DNA from: Euonymus europaeus
Lineage: Eukaryota; Streptophyta; Magnoliopsida; Celastrales; Celastraceae
Assembly: GCA_963580455.1 (NCBI GenBank)
Contig: OY756971.1
Coordinates: forward strand, 19,553,001-19,617,000
Reading direction: 5' to 3'
DNA: 64,000 nucleotides
In this document: piece after piece, positions 23,120-32,771 of the stretch
Position numbering within the stretch: the first letter of the stretch is position 1
Layout of the letters: each line of letters starts with the position of its first letter
Position numbers and translations under genes: made by a program
The notes under the pieces: model-generated
Told to the model about the DNA's origin: nothing
The model's input: only the letters and a program-made list of their open reading frames with translations
The model's database searches: none

Positions 23120-23788
23120 ATGACTATGGAAATGAGAAGAACACAGAGGACGAACACTCGTGCTTTCATTTCCAGACACAGTGAAAACATGGCTCCTAGA
23201 AATGACGTCATCAATGGGGGTGGAGGTTTGTTGTTTTGTCCTCCACCTTCTCTCTCGTACTCTTACCCTCCATTGACTTCGCTATTCAACAATGGATCTT
23301 CTCATAACTACCAAAGATTGATTAATCGACAACAACTGCCTCTGCTTCCTCTGCCAATCTCTTCACGGCCAAACAACAACTTCGTCTCTTCACGAAGCCG
23401 AGGCTTCTCGTGCCGACCGAATACCAGAAAGGCCAATAGATCCACCAGAGACCAGTCTCTCACGCCGAAGAAATCAAAACAGCAACCACCGAACATAAGG
23501 GAAGAAGAGCCAAAGCAAGATTCAGAATCTGGGGATAAGCGAGTGGTAGAACAGAAAATATCAACAGAGTCTTCGCTAATGGTCTCGGACAGTCCATCAG
23601 GACCCGACCCGAATGATCTTCCTAAATTGGACAAGTTTACTGGTTCTGTGTTTACATTCTCGCCACCTCCGAGCAGCTTGCCGTTGCCGAAATTCTCTCT
23701 CAGGCCTAAACTCTGTTGCAACGCTGAAGCTTCCGGTATTGACGCCGGAGCAACGGACAGTCTCCGGCGAATGCTACGTCTTCTTTGA
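23120..23788 (+). CDS. Small proline-rich PNRC-motif protein, single exon
   Basis: The 222-aa frame starts at the ATG at 23120 (MTMEMRRTQRTNTRAF); the frame is open further upstream but offers no earlier ATG. The N-terminal two thirds are low complexity, rich in Arg, Pro, Ser and Gln. Near the C-terminus is LPKLDKFTGSVFTFSPPPSS followed by LPLPKFSLR. This matches the SPPPSxLPxPxF motif of the proline-rich nuclear receptor coactivator (PNRC) family. In animals that motif binds the EVH1 domain of decapping factor DCP1. The C-terminal ATDSLRRMLRLL also recurs in the plant members I know. A role in mRNA decapping is inferred from the motif only. There is no signal peptide or membrane segment. A MULE is inserted about 230 bp after the stop. 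Confidence 0.75.
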   Translation: MTMEMRRTQRTNTRAFISRHSENMAPRNDVINGGGGLLFCPPPSLSYSYPPLTSLFNNGSSHNYQRLINRQQLPLLPLPISSRPNNNFVSSRSRGFSCRPNTRKANRSTRDQSLTPKKSKQQPPNIREEEPKQDSESGDKRVVEQKISTESSLMVSDSPSGPDPNDLPKLDKFTGSVFTFSPPPSSLPLPKFSLRPKLCCNAEASGIDAGATDSLRRMLRLL

Positions 23789-24018
23789 AGAAGATCCTAC
23801 TTATATAAGCTATACTTGCTTCCTCGGTTAGATCGTGTAAAATAAAAAGCTTATCAAATGGTATGCTTCCTTCGTTCCCAGACACAGATTTTATGTTTTT
23901 CCTCTCTTTCGGATCAGTCGCAGAATTTCTGTTATGATCAGCACCAGCGGTTTTTGAATTGGTGTGCACAAGCAGCCGTTTTTCTGTTTATTTCCAAAGT
24001 GTTCAAAGTAAGAATTTT

Positions 24019-24130
24019 GGGAAATTTGTTAAAATAACCCCTTTTAAAAGTCATTTTAGCAATCTAACCCTCTTTTTAAAAAATTTAAAATCTAACCCTT
24101 TTAGTCATGGAAAAGTCTTTCATGCCCCTT
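24019..24130. repeat. Left terminal inverted repeat of the MULE
   Basis: Starts GGGAAATTTG and continues through 'agcaatctaaccctc' and 'aaaatctaaccctttta', each matched in the complement of the right end. Confidence 0.85.
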
Positions 24131-24599
24131 TACACACTTTTCACCACTTTTTGAATAAATTAAATTAAAAAAAAACCCTACCTATTTTACATTGAAAAAA
24201 TCAACGTACAAGTAGTCTTTTACATTTTACTTCTCTCTCTTTAATCTTCTTTCCTTGTTCTTCTTCTTCTCTTCTCTTCTCTTTCATCCCCTTCTTCTCT
24301 CCCATTTTTTTCTCTTCAACCTTCTTCTTATGTAAACATTTCTTCACTTGCCTCGTCTTTTCTTCATTTTATTCACCTCTTATGAGATCTTCAATTATCT
24401 TTATCGTCTTGAGAAGCATCTCCTTTCTCTCACCGTTCTTCTTCTCCGAACTACTATTTCACTAAATCAAGCTCTAAAGTTTCAGTAAGTTCTTGAGTGT
24501 TGTAATGCTTGATGAGTCCGTGTAATTTGGTTGTGAATTTGCTATAAACTTTTTTAAAAACAGTAAATTAATTTGTTGAGCACTATATAAGCATTCTAT

Positions 24600-27500
24600 G
24601 TTGTGTTCTGATTTAGAAAAGAGGTTTGTATGGTACAATACTGATTGTTATTTTCAAAAGTAATATGTTCGTGGTTTAGAATAGTTTTAATTTTGGTTGA
24701 GAATCGTGCTTAATTGGTTTAGAATGATGTTTTTTTAGGTTTAGAACGATGAAAATTTATGTGCATACTTATATAGTTTTTGTTCAAAATATTATTTATT
24801 TATTTGTATAACTAAATCATTTTTCTTTTATAATAATTTTATATTATGGTTTAGAATAGTTCAAAATAAGATTTAAAATTTGTTTTAAGTTGTTATAAAT
24901 GTTTATTATAAGGTTTAGAATGATTCTATAACAAATTTATGTTCAATTAAAAATGTATATTTAATGTTATATATATTTTGTACTGTTATATTATGATTTA
25001 GAATAATTCAACATAAAATTTAGAATGAGTCTAGAACTGGTTAAGAGTTTTATGTTTGGTTTAAAATTGTGTATTTACTATGATATGTGTTTTGAACTTA
25101 ATTTTTCATGAATTTTAAGTTATTTATTTAGACATACTTGAACCATATGTGGCCATCGTTTCAAAACAACTCTGACTCTGCAGTTTTCACTTCAGATTGT
25201 GGGGTATTAACTATCAAATTTATGAAGTTGATGAGTGCAAACATGTCATTATCAGTGTTTAAGCCAACAAAAGTGAAAATGGTTGGGAAAATAAACAAAA
25301 TGAAGTTTATAAAATCAAAAATTTTGATTTAGAAGTGACTAATATTCTTCCATATGTTACAAGCAATCAAGACAAGGTTGATTAAAACTCTCATGATGAG
25401 TGTAATAATTTTCTTATCAAAAACATTTTTTAGATTTTTTTATTCCTTGCCGTTAGAAATTAACATGCAGTGGCACTTTGTTGCCAAAAATAGTTAACCT
25501 ATTTGAATCTTAACACCTTAGATTGCGGAGGTCCATCATTTTGGTATTTGTAGTTCATGTCATACTTTTCGCCTCCCCAAAATAGCGAATAATTATCCCG
25601 ACCTCAGTCATACCTACAAAAATGTATATTGTGTTAAAAAATGATTCAGTTATAAATAGAAATAAATAACATTGTAAACAAAAATTATAGAATTCTCAAT
25701 AGAAATTATAATTGTTCTATACCGAAAAAACATCATTCTAAACCTATTAAACATCATTCTAAACCAAAATTAAAACTATTATAAACCACAAGGATATTAC
25801 CTTTAAAAATAGCAATCAGTATTTTATCAGACAAAAAAATATTCTAAACTGAAAAGAACATTGTTCTAAACATAATTTTACACTATTCTAAACATAAATT
25901 AACACTGTTCTAGACCAAAAAATATTTCATTAACTATAAGGTCAATCAAAATATACTATGTTTTAAACTAGAACGCAATATAAAACGATTATATAGTTTC
26001 AACATGTTATCTTATTGTTTCTAAACAAGTTTTCGGCAAATTTGGAACCAAACAAGAAGGACACATCAAGTTTCAAAACCCCAACACAACGAAGATTTAC
26101 TTTAAAATATCATGCAATACAATAATAGAATGCTTAAAGAGGTTTGGAACAAGATCCACCTGTGATTCATGTGTGATTGAATAAATAACTTAAAAGTTAA
26201 ATTATATGAAATATAGTTCAAAACTTATATCAATAGTAAATACACAATTCTAAACTGAACATAAAACTATTATAAACCAACGCTGTAGAGCCCAACCAAT
26301 AAGAATAAGTTGTGCGTGTTACAGCTCGCCAAATTGATGTTAATTTATGTTTAGAATAGTGTTACTTTATGTTTAGAATATTATTTTGTCTAGTATATAA
26401 TTAATTATTATTTTCAAAAGTAATATGTCTGTGGTTTAGAATATTCTTAATTTTTTTATTTAGAATGGTGCTTAATTGGTTTAGAATGATATTTTTAGGT
26501 TTAGAACGATGTTAATTTATGTTTAAAATTATATAGTTTTTATGTTCGGTTTAGAATTATGTATTTATTGTTATATCTATTTTGAATTTAATTTTCCATT
26601 AATATAAATGCATGATATTTATTGAGGCATACTTGAACCATAGGTGGACATTGTTCATGTCATCTTGTTGAGAATAAAATATACATTTTTATAGGTATGA
26701 CTAAAGTCAGTATAATTATTCGCTAAAGGTGAAAAAGTAAGAGTATCATAGCTTCGAAATATATTTCTTATGTTCAATTAATGGATAAAATAGACAAACA
26801 TACAAAGAGCCAACACTATAACGCCCAACCAATAAGAAAATTGATCTCAACCGATGTTTCTTCTGTTCCCAATTGTTTTTTCATCTATTCTCAATGCTAA
26901 TATGTCTATTCTAAATCATAGCTTGTTTGTTCTCACATGAATTTATTTTTGTCTTACTAAGCAAGTAATGAAATCAGTAAATTCTGGGGCTAGGATTTCA
27001 CTAAAGAAATGCATGAATGCAATTCAAATATACCAGACAATATTCATTTGTTCTAAACAATATGCTACTTTTATGTCTTTAATCTTATTTGATAATAGCT
27101 TATAACTAAGCAAAATTATTCTAAACCAATATGATATTGTTCTAAACTATATTACGATAATAGTTCTAAACACAAAATGATATTATTCTAAACCAAATTA
27201 ATTAATTACGATGTTGACAAAATAATACAATGTTCGTGACTAAACATGATTTTATATCAAAATAACTGTAATCTAACCAAGAGTAACATTGCTATAAACA
27301 TCAATAGCGTTATTCTAAACTGAAAATAACACTGTTTTAAACACTATGATTCTCTGCAAAAGAATGCAATTTTAGCGAGAATTCTGTGTGCAGCTTCAAT
27401 TTTGTACTTGATTTTGATTGTATCATGCAATACAAAACATTATCTTAATTCTTCAACAATTAAATCATTCTAAACCTAATATGTAACTATTATAAACCCA

Positions 27501-27700
27501 TAATGTCACCATTTTAAACTGAAATATAATTATTCTAAACCTAAAACATAAAAACTGAAATATTTCTAAACCCACTATTAAACTATTCTAAACCGAATAG
27601 TTATAACTATTCTAAACCCACCATGTAATTATCGTAAATATCCAAAACATAAACCTAAACAATGTCTATCCCTCGGCTTAAAAACCTAAACAGAACATAA
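24600..27700. repeat. Alternating inverted blocks built on TTTAGAAT/ATTCTAAA
   Basis: TTTAGAAT-type words are frequent on the plus strand in 24600-25080 and 26340-26580. Their complement ATTCTAAA dominates 25720-26290 and 27050-27700. The stretch 24640-24780 recurs directly at about 26400-26545 and as a reverse complement at about 25720-25840. The interior is therefore a series of long imperfect foldbacks. A transcript through it would fold into extended hairpins. Confidence 0.75.
25138..25332 (+). pseudogene. Possible C-terminal relic of a Ulp1-like (C48) protease
   Basis: The open stretch reads NNSDSAVFTSDCGVLTIKFM and continues KLMSANMSLSVF. The DCG-V-x-x-IKFM pattern resembles the end of Ulp1-type SUMO proteases, where the Cys is catalytic (here codon 25198-25200) and is followed by a helix with an acidic or hydrophobic run. 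Some plant MULEs carry a Ulp1-like protease. Only about 60 residues are recognisable and there is no start, His or Asp region, so it is a fragment. The match is by eye and could be fortuitous. Confidence 0.45.
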
Positions 27701-28274
27701 CCAAACACTTTTCTAAACCCTCTGTCTAAAAACCTAATTGTTGTTCAGAACACAATCAAACGCCATATTAAATCGATGCTAATCCCCACCCACACTCCAA
27801 ACCTTAAAACGTAAACTAGTAAAGTGGACATGCATTTTCAAAGAGAAAAGATCGAACAAGAACCGACCTTATATAGCATAAATGTTGAACAACAGTCGCT
27901 GCTTGAAATAAATTTTTCAGTCGATTGCGATTGCATCTTGATCATTTCTTGATTATGATCCACTATTTGAACTGTTCGTGCTCTTTTGGGGAAGAAGAAG
28001 GTTGAAGTGAAAAATAAGAAATGGCGAAAAGAAGAGGATGGAAGAAAAGAAGAAGGTTCAAGAGAGAAGAAGAAAAACACAGAAAAAAGAAGAAGGTTCA
28101 AGAGAGAGAAGAAGAACATGAAAGAAAAAATAAATTTCAAGGGAGAGAAGAAGAAGATGGGAGATAATGAGTTTGGAAACTGTGCAAGATACTTTTACGT
28201 TTTTTTATGTTAGATATTTATGTTTTATTTGTTTTTAATAATATTATTTGATGTTTTGGAGGGAAATGAGTTTT

Positions 28275-28385
28275 GGGGGCATGAAGGACATTTCCTTAGT
28301 TAAAAGGGTTAGATTTTAAAAATTCTAAAATGAGGGTTAGATAGCTAAAACGGTTTTCAAAATGAGTCAAATCCACAAATTTCCC
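28275..28385. repeat. Right terminal inverted repeat of the MULE
   Basis: The reverse complement starts GGGAAATTTG and shares 'ctatctaaccctcattttag' and 'aaaatctaaccctttta' with the left end, with small differences. Confidence 0.85.
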
Positions 28386-28603
28386 CAGAATTTTCTGTTC
28401 TATCAATCTATCTAAGCATCTGTGCTGAAATTTTCTTCATTTTTTTAATGATGGGGTGGGGCTCAAATTCGAAGTAAAAAATTATATATGACCCCCAACT
28501 GAATTATTCGGTTTGTTATTGAAATTTTATTGAACACTCAAACTCACAATATAGTATCATTACGGAGCTATGACAACTGAATCAAATCAGCAAACATTTG
28601 AGC

Positions 28604-28680
28604 CGAGTGGTTAAGGCATATATACTTGACTTGGTCGTACCAAGCTGTACCAAGCTCGAGCGGTCAAGCCCCCCACCTTG
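28604..28680 (+). other. tRNA-like (possible SINE head) sequence
   Basis: GCCGAGTGGTTAAGGC at about 28605-28620 looks like the A box/D-arm of a Ser or Leu tRNA. A weaker B-box-like stretch (cggtcaagcccc) follows about 50 bp later. The acceptor arms do not pair, so this is not a functional tRNA gene. It may be a SINE relic. Confidence 0.3.
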
Positions 28681-28850
28681 CTAACCAAAAAGGATAAGCT
28701 GAACAAATTTTGATTCAAGGATTCTAATTACATAATACAACATAAAGAGAATGAATTTCTAACTGCGGCTGCTTCAACTCGCCTTCAAAGTTCAAACCAA
28801 GAAAATAAATCTCATTCGAAAGTCTTGAGATGAAAAGTCATGGTAAGTTC

Positions 28851-30764
28851 TTAATTCTCCGAGAATGTATACGCGCACTTGGGGCACTCATAGAAAGTAG
28901 TCTGGCCTTCATCAGCTGATCTCATCTGTGAACAGAAACAAAGGAACATAATTCAATACCAAATGTTGAGACGGAGGGGGAGATGAGTAAGAGCCAAGTA
29001 AAAAGAATGTGCATTGGAAGATCAATTACTTGTCTGCTGAAATATAATAGTTCTGTACTCGGACATCTTTCACATTGCTTGTTGATCTGTTGATGAAAAA
29101 AAAATTCGATATTACAGACATAGTGCTTCTCAAGTTTAGTTTGACATTGCTTCTTTTTTACTCCAAATAACTTGAAAACTTAATGTTACCTTAGACTTCT
29201 GCACCTTCCCTTCATCAAAATGTGAAATGCCCAACTCCCTTCTTATGTCCTTCGAGACAGCAAAAAAAACAAAGACAGAGATACGTCAGCCCTTCCATGT
29301 GAATGGTAAGCAGGTGCACAACCGTACAAATAATGAAACTCTTAGATTAGGCGACCCCATTCTCCCAAGGTGAGGAAAGAAACGGACTGATGGTTCAATT
29401 TTAAAACATACCATACAGGATTATCAAACAAGAGGCTATTTAACATTTTGGAGATTGCTTTGAGAGATTGTTTCATTCCCGACAATTAAAAGATTATTGA
29501 GACATTATGGTCTTGCCATAAGCCATATACTTACAACAACATGCAAATATGATTTACAACATTGTGACAACAACATAAAGAGCACCAATTTCAGAAGCAT
29601 TATTCTTCAGTCCATGAAACTTCTAAAAAAGGAGCACCCCCCACACACCCACCACCAACCCCCCTAACCCCGCCCCCCGCCCCCCCCCCCCTCCTCAACT
29701 GCATGAAATTGTAGCAAGAAAGGAAGAGCTCATCTTCCTTCCAACACAAAACACACACAGATAGAAGGAAACCATCTCGCTATTCACACGCAGTCATTGT
29801 TCTGATTTCATGTCAACGCACAATCAAGCTCACTGATTCTTGTATCAAATTCAATGAAGAATCACAATTCACATCAATTGTTAAGTACAATCAGTTATTG
29901 GAGTAATAAAATGGTGTTGGTGAGATGTATTATTCATCAGAGTTCTTTAAAGGCATACCTCGGCACTGACTCTATAAGATATTTCTCTTCCAGAAATTTC
30001 TGAAAATAGTGATACCAAATCAGGAATGGGCAAAATATGTTACAAGTTTGTGAATGTGGAGCACTAAGATCATGATGCAAAATTTAAGCAACTAGGACCA
30101 TGAGTTGTACAAAAGGAATTGCAAACACTAAGTCATGCCAAGCTGTCAGCAACAAATTTTTTTCAAACAACAAATTTACAAGAACGTCTCTTTCAACTTA
30201 CAATACTAAGGCATGGTTTCTAATTTGGAGTTCAACATTCAAGTATTTTAAAGAAGTTTAACATGCACCACGCAAAAGCACATCACATCATTGCATGCAC
30301 AGTACAAAACTGCATTAGACGAAAAAATTGTTGCGACTTGCATAAATAAAACGTACCAAGAAAAGGTTGAGCTTCTAAACCAAATAATTGTATCATCTGG
30401 TATAGAACATGTACTATTTATGGACAAAAGAAGGCTAGCACAAATGATATTGGACAATCCCAACCAAATACGACGGTGGTATTATTTTTTTTTTTTAATG
30501 TTCACATCAAGGATGAACCGATGAAGTCAAAGATACCAGCATAAAAGATATCAATTACAACCTAGAGTGGAACAAAAACTTCAAAATTTTAAACATAATT
30601 TAGGATACAAGCTAGATTGAACACTGCCAAGGCTCAGTATCTTTACCTTTTATGCTTCGCTTATAATAGCACGAAGGACATTTAGCATATTTAGTAGAGT
30701 CCAAAGTTAGCATTGTCCCACACAAGCCGCAGAACAAAAAATCTCGTCCCTTTGAATATGCCAT
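28851..30764 (-). CDS. RPA12: DNA-directed RNA polymerase I subunit RPA12
   Basis: Five coding exons on the minus strand: 30764-30647, 29999-29959, 29249-29190, 29086-29030 and 28925-28851, with clean GT/AG borders and matching phases. They give 116 aa, close to the roughly 120 aa of the family. The N-terminal zinc ribbon has Cys 12, 15, 29 and 32 (FCGLCGTM ... KCPSC). The C-terminal TFIIS-like ribbon has Cys 78, 81, 106 and 109, with the [11 protein letters not shown] loop that carries the acidic pair Asp97-Glu98. These mark RPA12 rather than its relatives RPB9 or RPC11. In Pol I it supports RNA cleavage and termination in the nucleolus. An upstream leader exon ends at a donor near 31679. 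Confidence 0.93.
29636..29693 (-). repeat. C-rich/G-rich tract in an RPA12 intron
   Basis: The plus strand is almost pure C and the transcribed minus strand is correspondingly G-rich, with several runs of four or more G separated by short loops. It lies in the intron between 29249 and 29959. G-quadruplex potential in the pre-mRNA is inferred. Confidence 0.65.
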
Positions 30765-31678
30765 GGAATATGCCTCACTGAAACTGAGGAAAGAAAAGGT
30801 GTAAGGTCAAAAAAAAAAAAAATCTGAGATAAAAACCAAAAAATTTATGCACAGTGTTACTTTTTACTAGAAAATCTATGGCCAAAACACCCTAAACTAA
30901 AGTGGTGTCATATAACTTTGAAAAACTTAGGCTAAAATCCAATGAGTGGGACATAAACTACTTAAATCCATTAAGAGAAAACTAATTATCTATTAAAACA
31001 AAAAATGTAACAAAATAGAATTCAGTAACAAACAATTTATTATTTTCAAGCAAGACAAAATTTTATCATTTTCACGCCCAAGTTCGCTTTTACGTTTCTT
31101 TAATTAAGATTTTTTATGGCCAAAGAATAAAAATACAGCTTCGAATGGTAACAATATAACCTTTATAGTTATAATTAATGTTTACTCAGTCCAAAAAAAC
31201 CTAATAGCTATCCAAAAACAATGTGTTGTACTACTACACCTCTCTTTGTCAAAACCAACCCAAAATCCACCCTTGATACAAACCCTGTAAAACATGATTC
31301 AGACTATCATACTAACAAAAAATGACTCAAATCACTCAACAATTCACCCAATCACAACAATATATTGTTGAATTTTCGTCCAATTAGGAGAGGATAAGCA
31401 CTCAATTGCACAAAAATACACTAAAAATTCTGAGAAAGCAAAGTAAAATACAGAAACAGAAAGAAAGAAAGAAAAAAAACAGGCCACACATAAGATAGAA
31501 AGAAGAAAAAAAGGAATTAAGGATACAAGAATCTGAAACCGATAGCTGAATCAAAAAAAAAAATACACAGAAACAAATCAAAGTTGCTAGCAGAAGAGAC
31601 AACAAAGACAAGGATATTCAAATACAATACAGTATACGAAGAAGCAGGTCTAAATCGATAGATTTTTACGAACTTACA

Positions 31679-31795
31679 GATGCGTCAACTAGGGATGGGA
31701 GGAGAGAGAGAACAGAGAGAGGGTGATCGCCGGTAGTGATCGCCGGTGTTGTGTGACGCTGTAGTGAAGCCCTAGTTAAACCCTAGTAGTTGATA
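31679..31795 (-). other. 5' leader exon of RPA12
   Basis: The minus strand has a strong donor CATCT|GTAAGTTCG at about 31679. The matching acceptor (tttcag) lies just upstream of the ATG near 30784. This implies a non-coding first exon followed by a roughly 0.9-kb leader intron. The transcription start is not directly visible. Confidence 0.6.
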
Positions 31796-31874
31796 GCCTT
31801 AATTTAGTATGGTTAATGGGCTACGAAAAGGTTTTGGACCTATGGGCCGGGAAGGTAAAGAAACCTGTTGGGCT
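31778..31874 (-). promoter_or_regulatory. Telo-box and site II elements at the RPA12 promoter
   Basis: AAACCCTA lies at 31778-31785. Three TGGGCY site II motifs are at 31817-31822, 31843-31848 and 31869-31874. In plants this combination is typical of ribosome-biogenesis and proliferation genes, where telo-boxes and TCP-bound site II elements cooperate. That fits a Pol I subunit. Motif positions are seen; function is inferred. Confidence 0.6.
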
Positions 31875-32663
31875 TTTGCTTGGACCAAGAAAACATCAAA
31901 CGACGCCGTGTGATATCAGTGGTCGTTCGGAAACAAGGAAAATCAAGTTTTCATTTATTGCATAAACCAACCTCTTGGTTATAACTTATAAGCTAAAGCT
32001 ACCACCCTCACTTGATTTTTTAGATGGTAGACTTTGGACCACTTTGGGGTTTGGTATCTTCACTGTACCCTAATAAACCCGTTTCAATACCATATTGGCA
32101 TATTGGATTGAGGTACGCCCACGTTATCCGGACTTTTGAACTCGAGTGGATGAGTGGCTAATTTCAACTCAAAAGTTACATCATTGCTTTTTTTTGATAG
32201 ATTTCTAAGTAGTGAACTAAACAATATCATATTCCTCACCTAGGTTTCCCCTGTTGACTGCTCATCTCTTCTGTTTCATAAGTAGGTGAACTATTGGTTC
32301 TAGCATTATTTCTGATCACATGGCAGGATGTCCTTTATGCCTGACAGTCACGATCATTGATCAGAATGGGCACTGTTCAATTCAATTGCTCTAGCAAAGG
32401 AGGGACCATGAAAGCCAAAGAAGGCAAAAGAAGAGTTCCGGGTGAAAGTGATGATAAGTTGATAACTGCTAATGCGGCCAAGAAAGTTTCCTGTTTAATG
32501 CATGGAAAAAGATGAAGATTTTCACCACCAGCTTCCTTTTATACCCTAGTTTTAAATATCATTTAAAGAGCCAAGATGTTAGCTGGTCATCTGTATATTT
32601 ATTGGCGGGAAAGGAAGTAACTACCTATCCTACAACACGAGCTCCTCGTAAAAAACTAAAAAA

Positions 32664-32703
<40 letters not shown>

Positions 32704-32771
32704 TACTTTGAACGGCAGGTTTTACGATAGAGAAGTAGTAACCTGCCTTGACCCGGATCTCAGAATCGAAA
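31875..32771. other. Intergenic region between RPA12 and the ABCB gene
   Basis: The two genes diverge from here. I see no gene in it. A (TC)n run occupies 32667-32700 in the presumed leader of the ABCB gene. Confidence 0.5.
32667..32700 (+). repeat. (TC)n microsatellite upstream of the ABCB start
   Basis: About 17 TC dinucleotides end some 70 bp before the ATG at 32772. Pyrimidine runs are common in plant 5' leaders and core promoters. Confidence 0.85.

Larger units (their letters stand above)
24019..28385. mobile_element. Mutator-like element (MULE) with long terminal inverted repeats
   Basis: Both ends carry GGGAAATTTG pointing inward. The two ends match as inverted repeats over roughly 110 bp (24019-24130 against 28275-28385). 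Flanking 9-mers AAGAATTTT (24010-24018) and CAGAATTTT (28386-28394) match at eight of nine positions, the target duplication size of Mutator elements. The element is 4,367 bp. No intact transposase is visible. The interior holds a pyrimidine-rich block (24225-24320) mirrored by a purine-rich block (about 28000-28165), then inverted blocks of a TTTAGAAT-containing sequence and a possible Ulp1-like protease relic. It is non-autonomous. Orientation cannot be assigned. Confidence 0.82.

Noticed and set aside
24600..27700. Regularly recurring TTTAGAAT words as a CRISPR-like array
   Set aside because: The spacing is irregular, the word is short, both orientations occur and the genome is a plant. 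They are part of a transposon.
27838..28213. Lys/Glu-rich and Phe/Leu-rich open frames near the MULE right end
   Set aside because: The purine-rich strand gives these biased frames in either direction. The block is the mirror of the pyrimidine-rich left side of the MULE.
28604..28680. Functional tRNA gene
   Set aside because: There is no acceptor-stem pairing and the B box is weak.
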